Shown: piece by piece, positions 11,943 to 22,500 of the stretch
Numbering within the stretch: position 1 is the first letter of the stretch
Layout of the letters: each line of letters begins with the position of its first letter
NCBI RefSeq assembly: GCF_035222375.1
Contig: NC_085890.1
Span: 3,286,001 to 3,350,000 of the forward strand
Source of the DNA: Podospora pseudocomata
Taxonomy: Eukaryota > Ascomycota > Sordariomycetes > Sordariales > Podosporaceae
Reading direction: 5' to 3'
DNA length: 64,000 nucleotides
Made by a program: the position numbers and the translations under genes
The notes under the pieces: generated by a model
The model's input: the letters and a program-made list of their open reading frames with translations, nothing else
What the model was told of the DNA's origin: nothing
The model's database searches: none

Positions 11943-12440
11943 TGTGACGAACCCCTATCCAGAACCTCTGAAAGGGATACTGGTTGAAGGCACTTCTGAA
12001 CAATTCTGTGTTACAACCTGCACCAGGAATGGATACAGACTGCAAGGCAGTACGCCAGAGGTGAATATGGCAGGATGATCGAAGGTTGTGACAAGCGCCT
12101 CAGACACGGGTTCACTGTCAACAACAGATTGTTCTAACAAAGAGCTACTGAGAGTAGATTGTAGACAAATGAACTTGATTGCTTGCATGAGGAACTGTCT
12201 ATCTACACCAGCCAGTTCCTCCGTATATATAGACCAGTGGACCGTGGACCGTTGACTTACAGACGGTCCTCGGTCCGCTCCTGATTGGCCGATACTGGAC
12301 CGTGGACCGTGAGCCCCGCCGCGGTCCCCGGTCCCCATCTTATTGGTCCGTTTGCCCACCTGGACCGTGAGCCCCGCTCGATCGCGCGGTCCAGTCCTGA
12401 TTGGTCCCTCGTGGCCCCACTGTCTTCCAGAACCGTGACA
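11943..12440 (+). repeat. Chimeric solo LTR (family A with a family B segment)
   Basis: The unit starts TGTGACGAACCCC, ends ACCGTGACA, and has a perfect 5-bp target duplication CAATG (11938-11942 and 12441-12445), so it moved as one unit. Its first ~60 bp and its last ~250 bp are family A. The middle (about 12004-12190) matches the family-B LTR at 1411-1891, replacing about 100 bp of A. The last part carries three spaced 'TGGACCGTG' units. A further family-A scrap lies at 12446-12492. Confidence 0.75.
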
Positions 12441-12689
12441 CAATGTTAATTGCATACTGCGGAACTATCTATCACCACCTAGTTCCTCCGTATTTCACGA
12501 AGAGGTAGATATTCTGAGGCAAGGCTACACTAGGTCTGACCACATTGATTGAATTGTAAGCGAAAGAAGAAAAGAAGAATGTAAACAAAGGTCTGGCTGC
12601 GAGTGGGCCTTTTTGAAGTCGCTGCAAGCCATGAACTGTGAAAACCTTCCTAATCGGGCCTAGTGCCTTTGTCTTATCTTATCTCTCTG

Positions 12690-14350
12690 TAACGCTGAGC
12701 CCCACATGGCCAGGACCTATATGCCAAGGATTCACATGTCAGGTGCCAGCGCCGTAACAAGTCGCCTGTTGCACAACTCTTGCGTATTATGACATAGAAC
12801 CCTGCCTGTGGGGTGTCCTTGGCGCACGGGATGTGCCGTTGATGTGTGGAGACGTTCCCTGGTGCCAGTGATGTACCGATGCTGGCGGTCCTCTTCTTCC
12901 AGAATTCTTCCCATCCTTGAGCTGATCTTTCCCGTCGTTGTCGAAACTCTTCCTCGGGAATAATCCACTGCTCTTTTCCTTGATGTGGCGAGCCTGGCTT
13001 CCTCCGCCCATGGCACCTCCATCTGACCTGTGCCTCTGGCTGGTAGGTCTCGGCCACACGCTCCTCTCCTTCAGAATCGTACTTGATTGTGGTTCCCGCG
13101 AGCCGAACCGGCCTCGACGTAATCGGGTTCCAAGTGGTTGTTAGTGGACTGGTTGCGAGCGTTGTGGTCATCGTCCTCCGAGTCCTCCTTTCTCAGGCCG
13201 ACCCTTACTTTCTTTGGCTAAGGTCTATACTCCTGTGTGTAGTCGCTGTCGGTATAATCGTCGGCGAAATCCTGGAGTGATTTAAATACTCCACTCTCGC
13301 GATCTCAATCACACGTCCCTGTCCTGCCGTCGTAGCCGCTACAACTTCCTTTTCTCTCCACTTGAGCTGCCTAGGTGCCCGGCAGTCTCCCTTCATGTAG
13401 CCAATCTTGCCACAATTGTAACACTTAATGCCACTCTTGCCTTTAGGTGCCTATTTCTAGATGGCGTCGACGTCTATGGGTCCTGCGTGGGTAGTTCCAG
13501 AGATACTAGTAGTGTAGCGCTTCTTCTTATCGTTGGCTCGATAGGTTCTAGAGCTTTGATACTGCCCTGGGTTGGCGCGCGCTCTTCTCTTTTCTATTTG
13601 TTGAAATGAGGTCGCTAAGAGCACTATGAATGCAGGGGTCTCAGGAGGGTAAAGCAGTTACCCAAAGACTGGCGAGTCTCGGACTGTGCTGCTGAATACG
13701 ACGACGTAGTTGCCGAAGTGGTGTGCTGAGATATTTGCTTACAGGGCTCTGTTATCCCTTGTCCGAGTCGGCTAGAGACAGGCATTTGGTAACAAAGACG
13801 GAACGGAGAAGAAACCTCTACACTACTCTCCTTAGAATGGGACGTTTTATTTCATCTACAACAAGCATCTGTTCTAGTTTCGCTCTGTGGAGAGGGAACT
13901 CGGTATTCGCATGGAGAAGGTTGTTATGGTCTCGTGCTTTAGATCCCCAAAAACCCTGAAGCAGTTAACTATTTTAATGACTGCTAAACTCGGGTCCAAA
14001 GACCAGCGTCGGCGGCTCTCTGAAGCTTTTGAACCTCAGTGGCGCTTTACTTCTTTTTCATGCCCTTTACCACAGAGTCACTTGTAACTTCCTTGTAAAT
14101 AAACTCCATACTAAGTGTTATCTTCCTCCTCTTACTAAATAAGGCACCGAGGCCTTGTATGTGGCTGTCCACCATCTCCTAATCGATTTGAATCGTTTCT
14201 TTAGACCGCGCTGACGGCTTCGCTCGATGGATATATCGATGATCGTTTCTTCGCACGCATATGCATCTCCTGGAAACTTATCTTTGTTTTTCAGAAGGGC
14301 TTCAAGTCGTTTCTGGAAGCTGACCTCCCAGAAATCGCTCGGAGTCAGGA
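12690..14350 (-). mobile_element. Ty3/gypsy-like gag fossil
   Basis: Minus-strand frames encode a gag-like tail: a zinc-knuckle-like segment (KCYNCGKIG..KGDC) preceded by a basic region (RANPGQYQSS) and followed by an acidic/polar stretch with RRERSAQGWEEFWKKR. The region is heavily broken and no pol part is attached. It looks old. Confidence 0.55.
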
Positions 14351-15972
14351 CGAGATCGAGATTTATGTCTGAACAATATGCCTAGCCCTGATATTCTCAC
14401 GTTGGGAGACCTTCCACTAAAGGTCATACTGGATACACCCAGGGTTATTCTTGTCATACTTTTTGCGACCGTCCCAACCACTCAGTCGGAGAGGTGGTTA
14501 TTGCATATAAATGTTGCGATATTCGACTTACGGTCCACCGCTTCTTCTACCACCATAACCGTCTCTACTGCTACGTTCTCTATTAATTCAACTTCCTCAC
14601 CTCAACACATCGGCTACGGAACAGGAAATTTCTAACCTCTAGATAGTTCTGCACGTCGACCTGTGTAGGAGAAGAGGACTAGCGTAATTGTGGTGCTTGG
14701 GAAGAACCAGAGCTCCCCTCGGCAAGCAGGCAGACAGACAACACTCACGTGAAAGGTTGGCTGAGTCTTGGAGGTAGATAGCATGCAGGGTTAGCGGGTA
14801 AGTGTATGTATAATATAGTAGAGGTCGCAGTCCTATTTCTACGCCGGAGACATTAGATACAGAAACACTGGGGCAGTCTGCAGCAGAGGTATTTGGATTC
14901 ATCGTTTCTGCTGCTATACAGAGTGCCTGGTTAAGCTTACATACTTCAGCTGCTTGCCTGATAGGCCCTACATCCTGCTGCTCGAATGAAAGGGCTGGAA
15001 ACGGGGATGCAACAAGTCTCCAAGAACAACCTGGGTTGTGGGCCGCATGCTGCTCACGAGTTGAACCTCACTTCTATGTATCATGGACTCGGAGCGCCAG
15101 GCATGATGAGTCTCAGCTTGCAGGGGAGCAAGTAACGTTGTATCTCGTTTAATCAAGAGGTGTTGGCGGCGATCGCAGTGTTGGCTCATGCACACGTCTC
15201 ATCGATGAACAGGCTGCACGCTGCTCGCGAGTCGAACCTCACTTCCATGGGATACCTTGCCTGTGAAGGCAGTTAAAATATTTAAGTCTGGCCGATGCTC
15301 CCCTATTTGTTTTCATAGCTGTTTCTTGTTCTCGACAAGCCAGACCCAGCTTACTTCTATTTATCATCAATTCACTATCACCATCTGCTTTGAGCTTACA
15401 TTGAATGCAACATGTGCTAATTTATTAAGACTACTTTGACCTGCGATCATCTCTCTACACCTTCATTCTGGATCCCTGAGAGTGCGACGGAGTGTGAAGA
15501 TGCCGTCAGAGCTGCTGTTTATGATTTGAACGGTCAACTTTAGCGCTGCACCGGATACAACTATACGACAAGCACTAGATATGACACTGGCCATTGCAAC
15601 AACAGCTCCTGCCGCACGAAGGCATTCAGAAAGTGCGGTTGGAAATGCCACGTATGCCAGTCCGAAGTTTCTGCTGGTCTCGATACCTGTGCCTGTACTC
15701 ACAGGGCTTGCTACCTGTGCTCGATCAAGAATTGAAGTGAATGGTCAGTTGCATCTTCCCGTGCTGGTCTTGTAATACCGACGGGATTAAAAAAGAACTA
15801 TTATGCAGGTAGCCTTGATTGGTAACCAGGTCGGGCGGAGGCGGTGAAGGCGATGATTAGCAAACAGGCCTGTCTTTAGGTTCCTTAATAAATATTGTTA
15901 TCACACATTTCCTCAACCAACAATAGTGTCGCTCTCCCACCCAAAAGAAGCTACTTGCGACGTGCCATCACG
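14351..15972. other. No gene seen; contains a diverged duplication
   Basis: No conserved coding frame is visible in this 1.6 kb. A segment of about 30 bp occurs twice (near 15047-15078 and 15219-15250, 'GCTGCTC.CGAGT.GAACCTCACTT'). The copies differ by G/A and C/T transitions, as RIP would leave. Confidence 0.4.
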
Positions 15973-17112
15973 ATGCAAAACTTCTATATTAAATCTGTTG
16001 TCTGGGATTTGATTTTCAATTTGGAGAGCGACATCACGCTTGACATAGGCCATGAAGGTGCCGCCTTCCGTATCTGCTACAATGCACGCACCCTCGAAGC
16101 CTCACCATATGCTTTGGAACAGCATCGCGAGTCATACCGAATTCTATATGAGGATGATCCGGATGGAGGATCCCGTCAAGCGGTGGAACGACTCCGAAAA
16201 CCGTTTGAAGAACTTATGACCCAGATGGCCCCAAATCCACCAATTGAGTTAACAGGGTATCTACACAGTCATCTTTACCCACCGTGGTTCATTCTCGAGG
16301 CAAGAGTAGATGAGAGCGGGTGCGTTCAGCCATATTTCAAGGCGGCCCTCTCGCGACAGGAGTTCGGACGTCCGGGTGAATATGTAAACAACGACTTCCT
16401 TCAACCGCACTTGTCTCCGCTACTTAACTCGAAGCTTAACAAATACTCATCTCATCATATACAAGTCCTAGCTCAGACATCGCAGCTAGTTCCATCTAGG
16501 GTCCTTGTCGACGGCACTGTCTACTTCTTCAAGCCTTGGATATCAGGTCGAGTACATGGATACCACGAACTGCAATCATATAGGAAGATCCTAACGGATA
16601 CCGAGGCAAGCCCGCCCCTTCTCGCTAGCGCACGCATCTGTCGCCTTCACGGTCTAGTTATCGACGATGACGATGATGTCCTCCAACACTATCCGCTTGA
16701 TAGCGACGAGGAGAATCATTCCGGGACACGTTTGGTCGGACTACTTCTCACGTGCATCGAGAATCGAGGCACTTTAAAGGATTTAGCGCCTTGGTCGGAC
16801 GACTGTACAAATAAGGATCGGCTTCGCTGGTCTGGGCAAATACACCATTCGGTCGAATGTTTGCATAACGCAGGTGTAATTTGGGGAGACGCTAAGCCCG
16901 AGAACGTCTTGATTGATATGGAGGGTGATGCCTGGCTTATTGATTTTGGCGGTAGTTATACCCCGGGCTGGGTTGACGAGGATAAGCGGGAGACTGTGGA
17001 AGGAGACCGGCAGGGTGTGCAAAGGATTGATGATTGGCTCACCAGATGGTCCCGCCAGCCGGTTACTCGTATCAAGCGGAGTGGTGAAGGGGGTGGGGAA
17101 GGAGGAGTGTGA
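15973..17112 (+). CDS. Atypical fungal protein-kinase-like protein
   Basis: A single exon of 379 residues starts at the first in-frame ATG (MQNFYIKSVVWDLIF). The C-terminal third has a kinase catalytic-loop signature in variant form, HNAGVIWGDAKPENVLID, where the usual HRD is replaced by IWGD, and a metal-binding segment WLIDFGGSYTPGWVDE (DFG present). The N-lobe is not clearly recognisable. Proteins of this type are greatly expanded in filamentous ascomycetes and mostly uncharacterised. Substrate and role are unknown. The C-terminus ends in a glycine/glutamate-rich tail encoded by a G-rich tract. No intron is needed. Confidence 0.75.
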   Translation: MQNFYIKSVVWDLIFNLESDITLDIGHEGAAFRICYNARTLEASPYALEQHRESYRILYEDDPDGGSRQAVERLRKPFEELMTQMAPNPPIELTGYLHSHLYPPWFILEARVDESGCVQPYFKAALSRQEFGRPGEYVNNDFLQPHLSPLLNSKLNKYSSHHIQVLAQTSQLVPSRVLVDGTVYFFKPWISGRVHGYHELQSYRKILTDTEASPPLLASARICRLHGLVIDDDDDVLQHYPLDSDEENHSGTRLVGLLLTCIENRGTLKDLAPWSDDCTNKDRLRWSGQIHHSVECLHNAGVIWGDAKPENVLIDMEGDAWLIDFGGSYTPGWVDEDKRETVEGDRQGVQRIDDWLTRWSRQPVTRIKRSGEGGGEGGV

Positions 17113-17260
17113 AGGTTATGGAGGGTGTTGTCATGGTGATGGGGGCTGTGGTATGGTGAGGATCAGGGGGTGATTTGATGGAGAGGGGAGGAGGCAGGGA
17201 GGAAGTGTTGAGGGGGGTAAGGAGGTGGGGTTGTGAGAGTAATGAAGGGGCGATGGGATG
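17080..17260 (+). other. G-rich, pyrimidine-poor tract
   Basis: About 180 bp with many GGGG and GGAGG runs on the plus strand, overlapping the 3' end and trailer of the kinase-like gene. G-quadruplex formation is possible. No function can be read from sequence. Confidence 0.5.
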
Positions 17261-18261
17261 CGAAGTTGATACATGTAGTGTCTAACTTGTCTATCTGTCT
17301 GTATGTCTAAGAGAGAATTAGAATCCGGGGAGTTCAATTGGGACCCATGGGCGAAGCACCGAAAAAGGTACCACATAACGGAGAATCTAAGCTCCGCTTC
17401 CCCAGCCAAAGAGGTTTGCTAGCATGGTCAAACCTCGCGTAGTCTGTGCGCCAGCCCCGCCATTTAATGCGACCGAAACAGATCGTTGGCAGCGGGACTG
17501 TGATCAACAACCCTCCGTATCGCGTGAGCCAAACTACCTCCCAAGACCTTGCCGGACAAAGTGGGTAGACACTCTAAGAGGATCGACATAGCGCTACCAG
17601 GAAAACATACCCGGTGGCTGTACGACCATCTGTCACAAAAGGAGGCAGGCGTGCTAGCTCAGCTCAGAACAGGCATAGCAAGACTTGTCAAAATAGTCAA
17701 CCGGGCCCATTGTTAAGGAATTAATATCTTGGCAGTGGGACCTGGATACTATGTTGCAATACCGAAGCAAGCTGAAAATTCGTGGTCGCGAAGTTGGTCT
17801 CAAAAGAAACACTAGAATTTCTGCGCTGTACCAAAGCCAAACGATGAGAGACCATGGTAAAATCCAGGGCGGCTGTAGCGTGTCGAGCACTGGCAGAAAA
17901 CATAGTTTCTAGGCAAGTCAGCTGTGAAGAATATAATGGTATACTAACTAATCTTTCCAAACCGAGATTTCATCAACCAATTTGTGACAATGGAAAATTC
18001 CAATTCCAACAGTGGGCAAGGTTCGTGCTCAGCCTTGTGGGGGCATGTTGATGAGACAAGCGTGTAGGGCGGCTGGCAGCTGCCAATCAGCCGCAGTTTC
18101 AGGCAGCCAAGGCGAGGCGCGGCCGCAATTTATCCGCAACAGTTAGTCTAAATAGCCAGATTGCACGTGCAAAGCCAATTTCAACGTCACAACTCAACCT
18201 CCTCACACTCACCACTTTGCATCAATTGACAAGGCCATCAACACCACCACCTCATGTCATT
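17261..18261. other. Intergenic, no gene seen
   Basis: No conserved frame found. The last 150 bp, with CA- and CT-rich sequence (CAACCTCCTCACACTCACC) before the ATG at 18262, probably holds the promoter and leader of the FAR1-type gene. Confidence 0.4.
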
Positions 18262-19185
18262 ATGGCTCACCAACCCAACTCCCACGCCCAAGGGCAATAC
18301 ATGCAGCAGCAATTCACCCTCCAGGCCCAACTCCCCCAGCAGAATCACATGCAACAACAACAACAACACCCTCTCCAACAAGTCCACCAATCCCTTCAAC
18401 CCCACCCCCACCCCCAACCCCAACCCCTGTCTCAACCCCCCCCCCGCCCCAACTTCCAAATGTCCCTCCTCCCACCCCCCCAAGACCGCCTCTACCCCGA
18501 CTTCACCACCCTCCTCACCGACGTCAAATCCTTCGCCCGCACCCAAGGCTACGCAGTCGTCATCGGCTCCTCCCTCAACCGCGACTCAGAAGGCAACTAC
18601 CGCCGCTACAACCTCTCCTGCGCCAAAGGCGGCAAGTCCTACGCCTCCCACTCCAAAGGCATCCGCAACACCCGCTCCACCAAGACCGGCTGCCCCATGC
18701 GCATGAAGGCTGTGCAGGAAAAGGCCCACCCCTACGACGACAAGTGGCACGTCGTCGTCCAGTGCGCAGAGCACAACCACGAGCCGTTCACCGGCGAACC
18801 CGGTGTGAGCGTGCCGGCGCAGTTCAGAAAGATTGAGCCGGATGGGGCGAGGTGGCTGATGATTATGCACCGGGAGGCGCAGCTGACGCTGAGGCAGCTG
18901 ACGATTGGGATTAGGATTAGCTTTGGGGAGAAGTATCAGTATGTCAAGAAGAGTGATGTGAGGAATATGTTGGCGAAAATGAAGAGGGAGGAGGAGAGAA
19001 AGGCGGCGCAGCTGGCTGCGCAGCAGGGGTTGCCTAGTAATGTGCCTTATACTATTATTCCTCAGCAGCATCAGCCGCCGCCGCCGCCGCCGGTGAGTGT
19101 GCAGCAGATGCCTGCGTTGCCGGAGGGGATGCACGTACCGGATCCGGATCTGGAGAGTGATGATGATGAGGTGGAAAATTTGTAG
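18262..19185 (+). CDS. FAR1-type (WRKY-GCM1) zinc-finger protein
   Basis: 307 residues in one exon, starting at the first true ATG (MAHQPNSHAQ). The first ~75 residues are Gln/Pro-rich. Residues about 76-178 form a FAR1-like DNA-binding domain: FTTLLTDVKSFARTQGYAVV, then NLSCAKGG, TGCPMRMKA and CAEHNHEPF, giving the Cys...Cys...His-x-His zinc ligands. After it come a helical segment (KKSDVRNMLAKMKREEERKA), a proline run and an acidic end (DLESDDDEVENL). The FAR1 domain is known from the N-terminus of Mutator-like transposases and derived transcription factors. No transposase domain follows here, so this is probably a domesticated DNA-binding protein; its targets are unknown. Codon use in the N-terminal half is strongly C-rich. 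Confidence 0.8.
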   Translation: MAHQPNSHAQGQYMQQQFTLQAQLPQQNHMQQQQQHPLQQVHQSLQPHPHPQPQPLSQPPPRPNFQMSLLPPPQDRLYPDFTTLLTDVKSFARTQGYAVVIGSSLNRDSEGNYRRYNLSCAKGGKSYASHSKGIRNTRSTKTGCPMRMKAVQEKAHPYDDKWHVVVQCAEHNHEPFTGEPGVSVPAQFRKIEPDGARWLMIMHREAQLTLRQLTIGIRISFGEKYQYVKKSDVRNMLAKMKREEERKAAQLAAQQGLPSNVPYTIIPQQHQPPPPPPVSVQQMPALPEGMHVPDPDLESDDDEVENL

Positions 19186-19599
19186 AACGGGACAAGATTG
19201 GAGGTCTGATATAGATTTGTAATTCTGTGTGAGTCTGGCGAGGCCGTCATGAAACGGGGACCCGCTGTCTAGTGAGGTTTATTGTCGGCTATGAGTAATG
19301 CCATACACTTCTATCACTTTCATCAATGACATAAACCTTGCTCCTCGAAACTTGACGCGCCTGAAAGCATGCTTGTCTTGCAATCCAATGCCAAGCGAGC
19401 AAAGCTCCAGACTCGCACCACGTTGCAAAGTAAGCGAGTCGTCAACAAGAGGTCACGACGAGGTATGTACTTGGTGTTTTTATTTACTCGATATACAAAG
19501 AAAAAGATGTCACGTTGGATGGACACTGTATCACCACTCATTCACCTAGCTCACACCAAACCAACCATCCACTCTTACTCCAAACTATCATCCAACAAA
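19186..19599. other. 3' intergenic region between convergent genes
   Basis: Trailer space of the FAR1-type gene (plus) and the chitinase gene (minus). No gene seen. Confidence 0.4.
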
Positions 19600-22500
19600 T
19601 CACCTCCGCCGGCACACCTGCCTAATATTATCAATCTGCTGCAACCCATTCTTGACAAAAGGCCCCATCTTGTCAATATCCGCCTGCGTCATCTTGCCCC
19701 GCATGGCGCCGCCCTGTTTCCATGTAGACCTGAGCGACCCCACGCCAGGGACCAAATCCATAAGGAGCATGAAGATGCCCAAAACCAGATTTTCTGGATC
19801 GCTGGCGACCTCATACGCACTCATCGCGACACCGCCAGTGTACGCCGTGATGCTGGCAATACGGCCAATCATGGCAATGCGCGTGAACCCGGCGAGGGCC
19901 TGACCTGCTCCGGGCAAAATGAAGAGAATGGCCGACAGCACCCACATGATGATATCCTTCTGCTTCCTCTTCTTCTCTTCCTCCTCGACATCCTCCCCGA
20001 TCTCATAAGCCTTCTTCATGGCATCCACCGACTCCTGCACCATGAAGACGCTGGGCGCCGTGGTGTCGATGACGTCTGCAAGGTCGGTTTCGTAGTGAAG
20101 GGCACCCAGCCGATGCAGCTTGACGATGCTGCGGAGATACTTGGGCAGCTTGCGCAAATTCTCTAGCGACTGTCCAACTTCCTTCTTTGGGTTCGGGATC
20201 TCAAGGTCCTCACGAAGAAGCCGGACGCCAATCGCTTCTGTGCCGACAGGGTTGGGCAGCGCACCACAAATGTTGCCATAATTGTTCCCTGGACTTGTGC
20301 CGACGCAGCCAGAAGGAATGAGATTCAGATTCACAGTCCCGGCAATGGTATCGGCGTAATCGATGCTGAATTCCTTCATGAGATGATCGGCGAACGCCTT
20401 CTGGTTCTTGACCTCCATCCGGACAGAGGTGGTCTGTGACGCCTTGGGCGGGCAGCTGACCTTGGTGCTGCCGCCGACCTTGTAACAATTGTACCAGTCG
20501 TCGTTGTTGACCTTGCTGTCGTAGTAAAATTCGCGCAGTTTGGCGGCCCAGCTCTCTTTGACTGCCTTCGCGAAGTACCCAAACTTCTTGTCGTAGTCGG
20601 TCTTCATGATGGCGTCGTAGTCGGACACGGCTTTTTCCAACATGTTGGCCAAAGCCTCGATCATGTAACCCCCTGTGCAGTGGGCGTCCACATCTTTGGC
20701 CTTCTCGATTTCCTCGAGGGTCTTGAAATTCCGCTCGGGACAGTCATTTGGGAAAAGCAGGTCGATGTCTTCGGGCTCGAGACCTTCCAATGGATCAACC
20801 ACCCCATACCACTGATCAGTGTCAAACGACTGCAGATCAACGGCCCAGTCTGTGCTCCCACGCATGTTCAAGCTCTCGTAATACCTCTCACGCTGGGCTT
20901 TGGTCTGCTCCGACATGTAGGCCACCCATTCGTAGTCGTTGTAGACGAGATAGTCGGTACCATCGTGATGATAGGAGATTGCTGAAGGGTTGGTCTCGAT
21001 GATTGATTCGATCTCAGCGTTGGAGATGTATCCTCTCGTCCCAGTGCATTTGCCAGGCGCTGCCTCTGAGTTTTCCTTGTCGCCCGTGAAAGTGCATAGG
21101 GGATCGACGCAGTCCTTTTCCGCCATTCGAAACGACCTCCCGTAGCTGGTTACGCCAACGACGACCTTGTTGGAAGGCATGCCCGCCTTGGTAATCATGC
21201 TCAACGCAGCCCTTGTCTCGGTGATGTTGACGTGCGATCGCAGGCAGTTTCCAGCTTCGCAGCCGTCAATGGCGTACTTGTTTCCAACGTCCCACTGGCC
21301 TGTCATATTGTTAGCGTGGAATGGAAATAAAACAGAGAGCACATACCATGGAGATCATAGGTCATATACACGACATAATCGATGTAGCTGGCCATTGTCG
21401 AGATGGGAAAGGCCTTAAGGTACCAGTATGAGGCCGGGGCGGCAAAAGACACAGTTTTGCTGGATGGAAGGGTGCTGCGAACGCTCTTAAGCCAGGTCGA
21501 GTAGTCGAGCCCCTCCACCGGATCACCAGCGGTGGGCATGTTGTCTGGAGCTCCGGGATACTCCCAATCCAAATCAACGCCGTCCAAGTTGTACTTGTTG
21601 ACAAAGTCGACAACATTCTTGCGAAAGACCTCACGGTTGGCTGGTTTGACAGCGTCGCGCAGGATTCTGTAGGTGCCCTCCTTGACGCTAAAATCCCAGC
21701 CGCCGAATGAAATGATCTTTTTGACGTCTGTCATTGTCATAAACCGGTCCCACTCGTCTTGCACATGAGAAATCACAACCTCGAATGAAGGAGAAACTTC
21801 AGCGAAAGCGAAGTGGATGTGGGTATATCTGGAGGTGTCGATCTGGTTCACGTTCATTCGTAGGCATGGCCGGTTGCCATTCCAGGCTTCAAAGTATGCG
21901 ATACGCATCTGATCGGCTGGAGGGGAGCTCTTGATGATTTCGTTGCCGCAGTTTGAAACGCACGTGGTAGTGCCCGGGTTTCCAGTGACAGATTTGGTGA
22001 TGCTGCAGAACTCATGGGTCATGCCACACTGTCCCCAATGATTGCAACAGACGTTGAGGGGGCACGGGTTGAGGTCCGCGAGGGCAGTATTGTTGGCCGG
22101 TCGTTTCGTGCCGAGAACTGTCGGGCCACACACAGCGGTCTCGTCTACAGTCGGCATAGGGGGGGTCCCTTCACTCAGACAGATCTTCAAGTTGACTTGC
22201 AGATTGTCACACCCATTCCAGCCATATGTGTTCTTGTTGAACTTGAAGAGATCAGCCTGGGTGAGCTGGTGACGGATGGCGGTCTTGTTGCAGCTGTCAA
22301 GGGGTTGGATGGTGTAGTCGAAGCAACTCCCGTCGGCATTCTTCTTGGGGCGCAAATCTGGAAGAGACCCACGACCACAGCAGTACGTCTGCCCTTCAGC
22401 GAGGTTCGCACAGAAGCCAGACTGGGGATTGAACTGGGTGATGTAATCTCCTGCAATACCACACTTGGTTGCCAGCTTATCACAGCCGTCCCCCTCAGCA

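Noticed and set aside
15217-15250. T-arm-like sequence (GTTCGACTC on the minus strand) suggesting a tRNA
   Set aside because: No acceptor stem, D-arm or anticodon arm can be fitted around it.
18586-19134. Arg/Leu-rich antisense frame opposite the FAR1-type gene
   Set aside because: Low-complexity shadow frame without any domain.
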